Assembly (NCBI RefSeq): GCF_002104765.1
Contig: NZ_NCXM01000005.1
Coordinates: forward strand, 168,698-232,697
From: Mycolicibacterium vulneris
GTDB lineage: Bacteria > Actinomycetota > Actinomycetes > Mycobacteriales > Mycobacteriaceae
DNA: 64,000 bases
Reading direction: 5' to 3'
Shown: piece after piece, positions 38,599-47,070 of the stretch
How positions within the stretch are numbered: the first letter of the stretch is position 1
Layout: each line of letters opens with the position of its first letter
The notes under the pieces: generated by a model
Seen by the model: only the letters and a program-made list of their open reading frames with translations
Told to the model about the DNA's origin: nothing
Databases searched by the model: none
Program-made: the position numbers and the translations under genes

Positions 38599-38612
38599 GC
38601 AATGCGTATTGC
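38599..38612. promoter_or_regulatory. Short palindrome in a divergent promoter region
   Basis: GCAAT-GCGT-ATTGC lies between the Rv1364c-like gene (start 38485) and the plus-strand membrane-protein gene (38719). It is a candidate operator only; arms are short. Confidence 0.3.
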
Positions 38613-38718
38613 TACAGGCTGATGCCGGTCTCGTCGGTGTCGGCAATTGGCTGACACGTGCGACTGATGACTGCGAAAATCGCGGCCCGCCAAACCGCCG
38701 AGCTGCCCGTTTGCGGAC

Positions 38719-39234
38719 GTGCGGGGCGGGTACGTGGCCGATCTCGTGGCGCGACGCGCGATTGCGCTCTGGCGGCGTCTCCTGTCGTCCCCTGCGCTGA
38801 CGTTGAACGGTTGGGTGGTGTTCAACCTGCCGCGCACGGTAACCGCTCTGGGCGGGGGGCTTTTGACCGGGCTGGTGGGGGTGCACGTCTACATGCTGGC
38901 CGCCGAACCGGACCTGCCCCGCTATTTCGTCGCCTATGTGCTGGTGTTGGCCGGCGCGTGCCTGACCGCGGCGAGCGCCATGGTGGTCGGCGTCAAACCT
39001 GCTGTGCCCCAGGCGGGTTGGTACCTCGGCAGTTTGGTCTGCTCGGCATTTCTCGCCCTGTATCTGGTCACTCGGTGGGTCAGCCTGCCCGGGCTAGTCA
39101 CGATGACCGCGCGATGGGACTTCGCACCCGGAACATTGGGGATGGCTTGCGCGGCGGCGTTTATCGTCGTGCATACGACGGTGCTGTCGGGCATCAACGT
39201 GGCCTATCCGCGACGCCAGCAGTGGTACGACTGA
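38719..39234 (+). CDS. Four-helix membrane protein of unknown function
   Basis: A 171-residue protein with four predicted membrane helices: VTALGGGLLTGLVGVHVYML, YFVAYVLVLAGACLTAASAM, WYLGSLVCSAFLALYLVT and GMACAAAFIVVHTTVLSGI. A short basic N-terminus and C-terminal PRRQQWYD face the same side. The start is uncertain: GTG 38719 is the longest, and GTG 38734 is equally possible. It is divergent from the Rv1364c-like regulator. I do not recognise the family. Confidence 0.65.
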   Translation: MRGGYVADLVARRAIALWRRLLSSPALTLNGWVVFNLPRTVTALGGGLLTGLVGVHVYMLAAEPDLPRYFVAYVLVLAGACLTAASAMVVGVKPAVPQAGWYLGSLVCSAFLALYLVTRWVSLPGLVTMTARWDFAPGTLGMACAAAFIVVHTTVLSGINVAYPRRQQWYD

Positions 39235-39246
39235 CGGGGCGCCGGC

Positions 39247-39369
39247 ATGACAGTGTTGGACTATCCGGTATGGCTGCGCATCGACCATTGGCTGAACGTC
39301 TTGTTCGTGACTAGCGCGACGACGTCGACGAGCCCACGCCGAGCTGCGCGCGGCCGGGCAACGAAATGA
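39247..39369 (+). pseudogene. 5' stub of a cytochrome b-type (Rv0218-like) gene
   Basis: From ATG 39247 the frame encodes MTVLDYPVWLRIDHWLNVLF then VT, the conserved N-terminus of a mycobacterial membrane-anchored oxidoreductase subunit with the cytochrome b/molybdopterin-type layout. After VT it changes to a Ser/Thr/Arg-rich tail and stops at 39367-39369. The continuation of the same protein is found on the opposite strand immediately downstream (39311-39535). The gene was therefore rearranged. Confidence 0.6.
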
Positions 39370-39535
39370 ACGGGCTGTAATCCTCTTCCTCACCCAGGGT
39401 GTCGTAGATCCTGCTCCACGGCATCACCTTTCGGGTGAAGCGCGCCCACTCGGTGCCCGGCTTGCTGTCGTCGTGCCAATACAACTTCGGGTGGGTGGCC
39501 AGGATCTCGATTCCGCTCCGCAAAATGTCCGAGTC
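39311..39535 (-). pseudogene. Inverted internal segment of the same cytochrome b-type gene
   Basis: Read on the minus strand, this span gives ILRSGIEILATHPKLYWHDD then SKPGTEWARFTRKVMP, YDTLGEEEDYSPFISLPGRA and QLGVG. That is what should follow MTVLDYPVWLRIDHWLNVLF VT in the intact protein, but here it is in reverse orientation. Overlap with the stub is small (39311-39369). The rest of the gene (the HWHF-containing part) is not visible to the right on either strand, so inversion was accompanied by deletion. Confidence 0.6.
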
Positions 39536-39824
39536 GTTGCAGCGCCTCGATCTGATCGGTGAGGAACGCGACGTCATCATCGATGTTGACCGGCGCCCGT
39601 TGTTCGGTGCCGCGCTCATCTGCCCTGCTCACTCCGACGCACCGCTTGGTGACCGCGGAATCGCGCACCATGGTGGCGTATACCCCGATTCGGGCGGACG
39701 GACGCCGGCATCGCCCAGCGGGTCGCCGCGAAGTGCGGCAATGGGTCTGCGGCGTCCCCGCTCTCGCGGCTGCTCCCGTTTACGCCCGGCGCCGGAGGGT
39801 ACTTGGAAGGAATCATCGAGCAAT

Positions 39825-40039
39825 TGCGCGACATCCTCAACGGCGCGCGGCCGCAGGACTCGCAGAAGTTCCGGGAGGTCGGGATGGCGCATGTTCCCTC
39901 GGTCATGCTGACCTCGGTCGAGGGCCCACACATGGCCAAAGGCGAAAAGTTCGGCTTCTTCCAATTTGGCGGCTCCGACATCATCGTGCTCGTCCAAGAG
40001 GGCGTGGATCTTCGGTTGCCGCGTGGGAGATGGCGATGA
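39825..40039 (+). pseudogene. C-terminal fragment resembling phosphatidylserine decarboxylase
   Basis: The frame encodes FREVGMAHVPSVMLTSVEGP then HMAKGEKFGFFQFGGSDIIV and LVQEGVDL. The pattern V-GxHxxKGExxGxFxFGGSDI matches the C-terminal alpha-chain region of phosphatidylserine decarboxylases, including the GGS cleavage-type triad. The N-terminal beta-chain is absent. An open frame extends upstream to 39803 and beyond but without recognisable domains. Its stop overlaps the DUF421 ATG (ATGA). Confidence 0.45.
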
Positions 40040-40548
40040 GTGACCTACCAGCGCAGTTCTTCGACGGATGGCAGCCGGCGATCTACGCGGCGCTCAAGGC
40101 GCTTGCCTTATTCACCACAGCGGTAACGGCTTTCCGGCTCGTGCTGCGCCGGACCATCGCCGAGTTCACGCCGTTCGACTGGGTAACCGCGGTCGCGGTC
40201 GGCGCCATCGTGGGACGTACCGCTACTGCCGCCGACACCTCGTGGTTCACCGGGACCGCGGCGCTGCTCACTCTGATCGCCGCCCACGACCTCGTCGCCC
40301 GGCTGCGCCTGATCCCGCGGGTTCGCCGACTCGTTGACCCGCCGGTGCGCGTCCTGATCAGCGACGGCCAAGTGGACGATGCAAACTTAAAGGGCTGCAG
40401 GCTGACTCGAGGAGATTTGGACGCCATCTTGCGTCAACACGGTCACCAAACGCCCGCCGACGTCCGCCTCGCGTTGTTCGAGACCAAGGGCGTCGTCTCG
40501 GTGCTCGGTGATGTCGAACCGCCGAGCACCGGGCAGCGATCAGGCTGA
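40036..40548 (+). CDS. DUF421 membrane protein (YetF-like)
   Basis: A 170-residue protein with three N-terminal membrane helices (AIYAALKALALFTTAVTAFR, FDWVTAVAVGAIVGRTATAA, FTGTAALLTLIAAHDLVA) and a C-terminal soluble domain. The latter contains the DUF421 features PPVRVLISDGQVDDANLKGC, RLTRGDLDAILRQHG and RLALFETKGVVSVL. The family's role is not established. ATG 40036 overlaps the stop of the decarboxylase fragment. Its stop overlaps the convergent amidohydrolase gene by nine bases. Confidence 0.82.
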   Translation: MSDLPAQFFDGWQPAIYAALKALALFTTAVTAFRLVLRRTIAEFTPFDWVTAVAVGAIVGRTATAADTSWFTGTAALLTLIAAHDLVARLRLIPRVRRLVDPPVRVLISDGQVDDANLKGCRLTRGDLDAILRQHGHQTPADVRLALFETKGVVSVLGDVEPPSTGQRSG

Positions 40549-41745
40549 GACCGGTTTCTTCGCCGGCGCGGACACCTTCATGAGCTTCATCAGGTTGCCG
40601 CCCATGATCTTGGCGATATCGGATTCGGAGAAGTCGGTGAGCTCGTCAACGAAACTGATGGGGTCTTTCAGGCCCTCGGGGTGCGGCCAGTCGGAGCCGA
40701 ACATCACCCGGTCGGTGCCGACCATGTTGACGATCTCGGTGAACCGGTCCTCCCAGAACGGGGTGATGTAGACGCAGCGCTTGAACGCCTCGATCGGGTC
40801 CTCGCTGAACGATTGCGGCATCTTCTTGTAGACGCCCTTGAGGCCCTTGAACAGGTCCGGTACCCAGTCGGCGCCGTTCTCGATCGACAGGATTCGCAGC
40901 TCGGGGTTGCGGGACAACGCGCCGTGGCACACCAGGGCACCCATTGCGTCCAGGATCGGCCGATGGCCCATCGCGAAGCTGCGGAACGCGGTCGGCTTGA
41001 ACGGCAGGAACTCGTCGCCGGGCTCCCACACGTTCGCGAACTCGGAGTAACCGCTGTCCGAAGCGTGCATTGAGACCGGGATCTCGGCCTTGATGCAGGC
41101 CTGCCAGAACGGGTCGAATTCCTCGAGCCCAAAGGATCGGCTGCCCTTGTAGCCGGGCACCGGCGCCGGGCGGACCAGCACGGTGCGGGCGCCGCGCTCC
41201 AGGCACCACTGCAGCTCTTCCAGCGCGCGGTCGACGATCGGCAGCGTGATCACCGGGGTGGCGAAGATGCGGTCCTGGTAGTTGAACGTCCACTGCTCGT
41301 GCATCCACTCGTTAAGCGCGTGGATGACGTCGTGGGTCATCTCCGGGTCGTCCTTCATGCGCTCCTCGACCAGGCTGGCCAGCGTCGGGAACATCAGCGC
41401 GTAGTCGATGCCGAGCTCGTCCATCACCTCGAGGCGCGCGCCCGGCTCCCGGAAGGCGGGGATGGCCTTCATCGGCTCGCCGAGGATCTCGCGGTAGGTC
41501 TTGCCCTGCGCACCGTTGCGGAAGTAGTCCTCCTGGGCGCCTGGCCTGGCGACCTTTTCGAAGGTCGGGTTAGGGATGTACTCGCTGATGTGGCCGCGCA
41601 CAACGATTTTGGTGCGACCGCGAACTTGCACGTAGTCGATGACGTTCTTGCGCTTGTCCGGAAGGTACTTGGTCAGCGCTTCCTGCGGCTCGTACATGTG
41701 GTTGTCTGCGTCGAACACCGGGAAGGAAAGTTCGCGAGAGGGCAT
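40540..41745 (-). CDS. Amidohydrolase 2 family protein (ACMSD-like)
   Basis: A 401-residue metal-dependent TIM-barrel protein of the amidohydrolase-2/ACMSD group, common in mycobacterial catabolic loci. The N-terminal metal motif appears as VFDADNHMYEP. SMHASDSGYSEF supplies the mid-barrel histidine and MFGSDWPHPEG the C-terminal aspartate. It is likely a decarboxylase or C-C hydrolase acting on a ring-derived acid, which is inference. Two palindromes lie between it and the TetR-hotdog fusion gene transcribed in the same direction. Confidence 0.87.
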   Translation of the reverse strand: MPSRELSFPVFDADNHMYEPQEALTKYLPDKRKNVIDYVQVRGRTKIVVRGHISEYIPNPTFEKVARPGAQEDYFRNGAQGKTYREILGEPMKAIPAFREPGARLEVMDELGIDYALMFPTLASLVEERMKDDPEMTHDVIHALNEWMHEQWTFNYQDRIFATPVITLPIVDRALEELQWCLERGARTVLVRPAPVPGYKGSRSFGLEEFDPFWQACIKAEIPVSMHASDSGYSEFANVWEPGDEFLPFKPTAFRSFAMGHRPILDAMGALVCHGALSRNPELRILSIENGADWVPDLFKGLKGVYKKMPQSFSEDPIEAFKRCVYITPFWEDRFTEIVNMVGTDRVMFGSDWPHPEGLKDPISFVDELTDFSESDIAKIMGGNLMKLMKVSAPAKKPVSA

Positions 41746-41782
41746 GGCGATCTCCTTGGAAAAATCTTAGATTCTCACGGCC

Positions 41783-41815
41783 TGGTAATGACGTTACCAC
41801 TTCTGCCTAATTAGG
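41783..41815. promoter_or_regulatory. Operator-like palindromes upstream of the amidohydrolase
   Basis: TGGTAA-TGACG-TTACCA (41783-41799) has perfect 6-bp arms, and CCTAATTAGG (41806-41815) is a perfect 10-bp palindrome. They lie 38-70 bases before the amidohydrolase start and just after the end of the TetR-hotdog fusion gene, which is the obvious candidate regulator. Confidence 0.55.
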
Positions 41816-41844
41816 TATACTGGTCCGCGGCCGCTCCGGCCGGC

Positions 41845-42876
41845 TCACGCGTCCGGCCAGCTGGGGAGCTGTGGTGTTTTCCCCTCGATCACGGCGAAAT
41901 TCACCGTCGCCGTAGCGCGCAGTTCATCGTCGCCGTCGCCGTAGATGTCCACCTGCATCACCATCGCGCGGCGTCCGGATCGCAGCATCGTGGGTACCGC
42001 GAAGGCCGAGCCCTGGCGGACCGGCCGCAGGTATCGGATGAAGAGGTCCGCGGTGGTCATGGTGGTGCCCGGTTGCAGATAGTCCAGCCCGAATTGTCCG
42101 CCCGCCACGTCGACGAGCGTGGCGATCAGGCCGCCCTGCAGCGCGCCGGATGTGTTGACGACCGCGGGGCTGACCGGCATGGTCATGGCGAATTCGCCGT
42201 TGCGGGTGCCGGGGCGCATGCCGATCTGGGCGAACAGCTCGGCCAGCGACGGGGCGGCCGATTCTTCGTCGGTGTCGCGGGTGCCCAGGGCACGGCTGCA
42301 GAAGTCATAGAGCTGGCCGGCGTCCACCGGTGATCCGTTCAATTCCGAACCGAGCCAATGCAATCGCTGCGCACCCATCATCGTCTGCATGACGATGGCG
42401 GCCGCCGCGCCAACATCCAGGCCAGGGTTGAAGACTCCCTCGGTGATGCCCTGCCCGACGATGTCGCGAATCAGGCCGTGCAGGGGAGAGAGCACCCGGG
42501 CGTATTCGCGGGGCCGGGTCTCGGCCAGGTGCTGGTTGTAGAGGGTCAAAGCCCGGTTGAGGCTGTCCTGGGTGCTCGACTCGGGCTGCTGGCTGAGCCG
42601 GTCGATCAGTAACTTCAGCGCCGAGGTGCTGTCCATCCCCGTGGTTTCGGCGCGCCACGCCTGCACCGATTGGGCGATGGTTCGGTCGAACAGCGCCAGC
42701 AGCAGTGCGTCCTTGCTGCTGAAGTGTTGGTAGAAGGCGCGCAGCGACGTCTTGGAGCGCGCCACCACCTCTTGCACGGTGAAGTCCGTGCGGCCCGTCT
42801 CGCCCAGTATCGCCACGGCGGTCTTGATGAAGCGGTCGCCACGGGTGATCTCCGCGTCGTCGCTGGGGTCGGCCAT
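41845..42876 (-). CDS. TetR regulator fused to a hotdog thioesterase domain
   Basis: A 343-residue two-domain protein. Residues 10-70 form a TetR helix-turn-helix (DFTVQEVVARSKTSLRAFYQ then HFSSKDALLLALFD), followed by the helical TetR core. From about 215 a PaaI-type hotdog domain begins: SPAVVNTSGALQGGLIATLV, DVAGGQFGLDYLQPG and FIRYLRPVRQGSAFAVPTML. The hotdog part could bind or hydrolyse an acyl-CoA and so sense it. No stop or gap separates the domains. It lies upstream of the amidohydrolase gene on the same strand. Confidence 0.88.
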   Translation of the reverse strand: MADPSDDAEITRGDRFIKTAVAILGETGRTDFTVQEVVARSKTSLRAFYQHFSSKDALLLALFDRTIAQSVQAWRAETTGMDSTSALKLLIDRLSQQPESSTQDSLNRALTLYNQHLAETRPREYARVLSPLHGLIRDIVGQGITEGVFNPGLDVGAAAAIVMQTMMGAQRLHWLGSELNGSPVDAGQLYDFCSRALGTRDTDEESAAPSLAELFAQIGMRPGTRNGEFAMTMPVSPAVVNTSGALQGGLIATLVDVAGGQFGLDYLQPGTTMTTADLFIRYLRPVRQGSAFAVPTMLRSGRRAMVMQVDIYGDGDDELRATATVNFAVIEGKTPQLPSWPDA

Positions 42877-43064
42877 GAGCGATTCGTCCCCTTCCGTAGC
42901 GCGCTGGTCGTGCTATGAGAATGAGGTTACCGCGACTGGCGGCCCGAGGTGGCGCTTACGCCTTGGGGCAACGACGCATCCTTTCGCTGCTGCCGGCCGT
43001 AGTTGTTGCAACGAGTGGCAAAAGTCTTGCGCTTGATTTCGCTACCGATCCCAAATTGCGGGAA

Positions 43065-44591
43065 CTAGAAGGGCGGCGGTTCCGGGTCGGGCGGATGACC
43101 CTGAGTGGTGAGCGGTGGTGCCGCCCGACTCGTTTCGCAGGCGATGCGGGCTTGAAGTACTGCGCGGTTATGCCGGCGTTCGCCGGCGATGTACTGCGCG
43201 CGGTTGTCCGCGCGGGTTCGCCGCCGTTGCGGCATCATGGCGGCACGATCGGTGAGGCGGTCGGGCTGCCAAGGCCGGGATATCTCACCGGTTGGCGCGC
43301 ACAAGGACGGAAACAGCAGTGCGCTGCCCGGGGTGGTCACGTAAGTGTGCCCCGACGGAGAGCACCAGATCACGGTGCCGTCAGGCAGCTGCTGGTCCTG
43401 CCATCCCCAGAAGGTTTTGATCAGATGATGTTGTCGGCAAAGGCATTTCAGGTTAGATGCGTGCGTCGCGCCGGCCTGAGAGTGCGGGATTGTATGGTCG
43501 AGATCGGCTTCGGTTGCGGGGCGGTCGCACCCGGGGAAGCGGCACGTCAAATCCCGGCAGCGCACGAAGTCGGCAAGCGCCTGTGAAGCGACGTACCCGC
43601 GCTCCGGCGGTGCGTCCACGGGATGCACCAGGGGTCGCTGTTTCGACGATTCGGCAAGGTGCGCAACCAACTCCGCAGGGACGGGAACGTCGGCGCCGAT
43701 GATCGAACCGGGGTCTGGTGAGGCACCGTCAACGGTGGATTGGTTGGCCACCACGTGGATAACGACCGGGCTGGGCACCGAGCGCGCGCCGGCGGAACAC
43801 GTCGGCTGGCCGCAGCGACACTGCAGCCGTTCGGCTCCGGCCGCCAATGCCCCCATCGCATCGGCGCGACGCTGCTGCAGAGTTCGCGGATCACCTTCAC
43901 AAACCGTGCCGGCCAAGGCATTCAGCCGAGCGTCCACGGCGTGGGCATCGGTGGTGAACAGTGTTGCCTGAACCTCTGACAGGCCGTCGCCGCCATCCCA
44001 GATCGAGAATTCGCGACCCGCTTGGTGTTCGCGGCGTCGCCGGACTGCGTCGCGATCTGCCCGGGCCACCACCCGATCCACCGCAGCGGCCAGTCGCCCG
44101 CGCGTCATCGTCGGCCACCGCTGCACTCTTAGCGCGAGCGCGGTGTCGACCGCGGCCATCACCTCGGCATCGTCGATCAAGTCGGTGCGGAACACAATCG
44201 TCTGGAACGTCAAATAACTGATGTCACCGGAGACCAGCGCGGAGCCGACTCTTGGTAGCCGATTCCGCATGGCGCGCGAATAGTTCAAGAAACTTGACGC
44301 AAGCGCCTGGCTGATTCCCAGCGCGGCGGCGATCTCTGCGGATATGGAATCCCACGTGTCGGAAACCCAGGTCTCGCGTTCCCCGTATTGGCGCAGCCGC
44401 AGCATGTCGAGTTCGCCAATTGCCACCAGGCGCTCACCGGCAGCTCGGTTCTCCGCGCGGGCCGACGAACGGATCCGTTCCAGCAAGGCCGCGGACTCCG
44501 GCGTAGCGGCCGGACATAGACGCGCGAACATGGCGTCAAACCGGGCGATCACCTCTGGTGGCGATCCACGGCCCGTGGTGGTTTCGAACAT
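43065..44591 (-). CDS. DUF222/HNH endonuclease-like protein (13E12 repeat family)
   Basis: A 508-residue protein with an N-terminal DUF222 helical domain and a C-terminal HNH nuclease motif, CRFPGCDRPATEADLDHTIP followed by HSQAGATHASNLKCLCRQHH. These are the mycobacterial 13E12-type repeated genes, which are multicopy and include known prophage insertion targets in M. tuberculosis. I chose ATG 44591; the same frame stays open upstream, but that part overlaps the CoA-ligase gene. A second member lies at 61877-63127, so the pair brackets the catabolic island. Confidence 0.87.
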   Translation of the reverse strand: MFETTTGRGSPPEVIARFDAMFARLCPAATPESAALLERIRSSARAENRAAGERLVAIGELDMLRLRQYGERETWVSDTWDSISAEIAAALGISQALASSFLNYSRAMRNRLPRVGSALVSGDISYLTFQTIVFRTDLIDDAEVMAAVDTALALRVQRWPTMTRGRLAAAVDRVVARADRDAVRRRREHQAGREFSIWDGGDGLSEVQATLFTTDAHAVDARLNALAGTVCEGDPRTLQQRRADAMGALAAGAERLQCRCGQPTCSAGARSVPSPVVIHVVANQSTVDGASPDPGSIIGADVPVPAELVAHLAESSKQRPLVHPVDAPPERGYVASQALADFVRCRDLTCRFPGCDRPATEADLDHTIPHSQAGATHASNLKCLCRQHHLIKTFWGWQDQQLPDGTVIWCSPSGHTYVTTPGSALLFPSLCAPTGEISRPWQPDRLTDRAAMMPQRRRTRADNRAQYIAGERRHNRAVLQARIACETSRAAPPLTTQGHPPDPEPPPF

Positions 44592-44632
44592 ACATTCGAC
44601 TATAGGGCGCGGCTCTGACAAGCCTTCGCGCG

Positions 44633-46138
44633 TCAGCCGCCCCGGGCCTCGATCATCGCCGAGCGGTTGACCTTGGTCGCCGCGGTGCGCGGAATCGCGT
44701 CGACGAACTCGACGGTCTTGGGCGCCTTGTAAGGGGCGAGGCGATTCTTCGCGTACTCGATCACCTGCTGCTCGGACAGCGGCGCGGCGCCGTCGGTTTC
44801 GGCGCGCTGGATAACCGCGTGCACCCGGCGTCCCCATTGCTTGTCGGCCAGCCCGATCACGACGACGTCGGCGATGCCGGGGTGGCCGGCGAGCGCGGAC
44901 TCGACTTCGGCCGGAAAGACGTTGGCGCCGCCGGTGACGATCATGTCGACGCGGCGGTCGACGATGTAGAGGAAGCCGTCCTCGTCGAGGTGGCCGATGT
45001 CGCCGGCCGAGCGGAAGCCGTCCTCGGTCGACGGCAGCGGGGGCGCCCCGCCCAGGTAGCGGTACCCCGCGCTCATCGGCGCGCGCAGGTAGATGTCCCC
45101 GTCCTCGCCGGGCCCCAGCGGCCGTTTGTCGGCGTCCAGGATCCGGATCTCGGTGTCGCGGAAGCCGCGGCCCACACTGCCCGGGTGGGCGAGCCACTCG
45201 TCGCCGCGCAACGCGGTGAGCCCGAGGTTTTCGGTCATGCCGTATGCCGTCACCATCTGCTCGGGGCTGAGCAGTTCGAACCAGGTGTGCAGCAGCGACG
45301 GCGGCATCACGGCGGCGCCCTGCAGGACGAAGACGATGCTGGACAGGTCCCGCTGCCGCACATCGGGCCGGGCCGCGATGCGCGCCAGCATGGTGGGCGT
45401 GGCGGTGAAGTTGGTAATCCGGAAACGTTCGATGACATCGAGAACCAGTGCTGCGTCGAACTTTTCGAGGATTACCAAGTGGTCGCCGGCCAGCATCATC
45501 AGGAAGGTGGCGAAGCCGTTGGTGTGATACATCGGCGCGGGCACCATGATGGTCTGCGGCTGGGCCACCGGCGTCCAGTTCGACAGGAACGGTTCGCCCT
45601 GCTGCGGGATCCACAGCGACGGCGCCAGGTTGAGGATCACCTTGGGCACACCGGTGGACCCGCTGCTGCAGATCCCGTTGGCGGTGGGGGAGACGGCGAC
45701 CGGTAGGGCGTCGGCGGACTCGGCGGCCGCGCGGGCGTCGAGCTCCCAGCGGCTCTGTTCGTCGACGACGACGGCGGGGTCGATCACCGCCCGCACCCGA
45801 TCGCGCTCCCACTCGGGCAGGTCCCAGTGCATGGGGACCGGAACCGCGCCGATCTTCCAGCACCCCAGCGTGGCGAGCACAAGATGCCGAGAATTCGGGA
45901 TAGCAAGTGCGACAAATGAACCCGTTTGGACGCCGCTGGCGGCCAACGCCCGCCCCCACTGGTTGGCGCGGGCATCGAGTTCGCCGAAAGTCAGCGGCTC
46001 CGCGGTGCCGTCAAGCGCGACAATGGTGACGCCCGGATCGTCGCGCCGCTCTTCGGCCAGCTGCTGCAGTTTGATCCCGAATGGGACTCCCTCGTCGAAC
46101 GGATTCGGCGTCACCGCGGCCGCGGGGGATTCGGTCAT
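44633..46138 (-). CDS. Acyl-CoA ligase (FadD-type)
   Basis: A 501-residue adenylate-forming CoA ligase. The phosphate-binding motif is ICSSGSTGVPKVILNL near 155-170. VTAYGMTENLGLTAL lies near 290, the hinge-region GFRSAGDIGHLDEDGFLYIV near 375, and PRTAATKVNRS near 485 with the adenylation lysine. It resembles bile-acid/short bulky acyl-CoA ligases. ATG 46138 overlaps the stop of the preceding dehydrogenase gene (ATGA), making it the last gene of the five-gene operon starting at 50403. It probably activates the pathway's carboxylic acid. Confidence 0.9.
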   Translation of the reverse strand: MTESPAAAVTPNPFDEGVPFGIKLQQLAEERRDDPGVTIVALDGTAEPLTFGELDARANQWGRALAASGVQTGSFVALAIPNSRHLVLATLGCWKIGAVPVPMHWDLPEWERDRVRAVIDPAVVVDEQSRWELDARAAAESADALPVAVSPTANGICSSGSTGVPKVILNLAPSLWIPQQGEPFLSNWTPVAQPQTIMVPAPMYHTNGFATFLMMLAGDHLVILEKFDAALVLDVIERFRITNFTATPTMLARIAARPDVRQRDLSSIVFVLQGAAVMPPSLLHTWFELLSPEQMVTAYGMTENLGLTALRGDEWLAHPGSVGRGFRDTEIRILDADKRPLGPGEDGDIYLRAPMSAGYRYLGGAPPLPSTEDGFRSAGDIGHLDEDGFLYIVDRRVDMIVTGGANVFPAEVESALAGHPGIADVVVIGLADKQWGRRVHAVIQRAETDGAAPLSEQQVIEYAKNRLAPYKAPKTVEFVDAIPRTAATKVNRSAMIEARGG

Positions 46139-47070
46139 GCCGATACCGGCTCACTGAACAGTGTCTCGAACGACCCGTCCGTCACGCAGGGCATCAGGCG
46201 CAAGGCGAGCTCTTCGGTGCCCAGCGGCAGCCGCATCAGCGGTTGGGTGTGCCGATCGAGCACGCTGACGTCGGACTCGTCGCAGAAGCCCAGCGCTCCG
46301 AGCAGCTGGTGGGACGAGCGCATCACCTGTCGTGCCGTGTCGGCGGCCTTGAGCCGCAGAATCAGGGCGTCGGCCGAATGAATCTGCGTTGGAAGCGAAT
46401 CCGGGCGGCAGATGGTGTACTTCGCGAGTTCGTGCAGCCCGCGGACCGCGACGGCCGCGTCGGCGACGGCGAATCTGACCGCCTGGAAGTCCGCGAGCGG
46501 CTTGCCGAACTGAATCCGGGCACGCACATGCTCGGTGACAATCCGCAACGACTGCTGCACCGCTCCCAGAATCCGCCATGATCCCAGCACGAGATGCAGG
46601 TTAACGTCGGCGGCGGGCACGGTTCCCTCGGGTGCGCTCAAGGTGGCCGGGACCAGGAACGGCCCCAGCTTGGCGCCGGTCCGCGCCCCCGGCTGCGGCC
46701 GGTACCGATTGCCGTCCAGGTCCGCGGCCACCCAGTCGCCGGCCAGGTCGCCGTGGTCGATGCGCGGGGCAGTCGGATTGACCAGAGCCAGGCGCGCGCC
46801 GTCGATCGCCAACAGCTCCTCCACCAACGGGTACGGGAGCACGGTGGCGCCGGCGGCCTGACAGAGCACCGCCGCGGCCAGTAGGTCATCCGCCGCAGAG
46901 CGGACGTCGAGGTCGAACGCGCCGACATCGTTCAGCGCGGCACGCGCGGCATCCCGGATAGCGTCGTCGGTCTCGGCGCGCAGCGCGGCCGGCGGTCCGC
47001 CCAAGCGGGTCAGTCGCTTGCCGGCGACGGCGGCGAAGTCGCTGATGTCTTGTGGTAGATCGGTTTTCAC
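46135..47070 (-). CDS. Acyl-CoA dehydrogenase, short partner-type subunit
   Basis: A 311-residue protein with the C-terminal helical part of an acyl-CoA dehydrogenase (ARIQFGKPLADFQAVRFAVA) but a reduced N-terminal half. It lacks the SEPxxGSD-type FAD motif and the usual C-terminal catalytic segment. GTG 47070 overlaps the upstream stop (GTGA). Shortened chains like this serve as the non-catalytic partner in two-chain FadE enzymes; its mate is probably the gene at 47067-48224. Confidence 0.82.
   Translation of the reverse strand: MKTDLPQDISDFAAVAGKRLTRLGGPPAALRAETDDAIRDAARAALNDVGAFDLDVRSAADDLLAAAVLCQAAGATVLPYPLVEELLAIDGARLALVNPTAPRIDHGDLAGDWVAADLDGNRYRPQPGARTGAKLGPFLVPATLSAPEGTVPAADVNLHLVLGSWRILGAVQQSLRIVTEHVRARIQFGKPLADFQAVRFAVADAAVAVRGLHELAKYTICRPDSLPTQIHSADALILRLKAADTARQVMRSSHQLLGALGFCDESDVSVLDRHTQPLMRLPLGTEELALRLMPCVTDGSFETLFSEPVSA

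Noticed and set aside
44592..45959. Upstream extension of the HNH protein frame to about 960 residues
   Set aside because: The extension overlaps the CoA-ligase gene on the same strand in another frame and has no domain; ATG 44591 gives a normal-sized DUF222/HNH protein.
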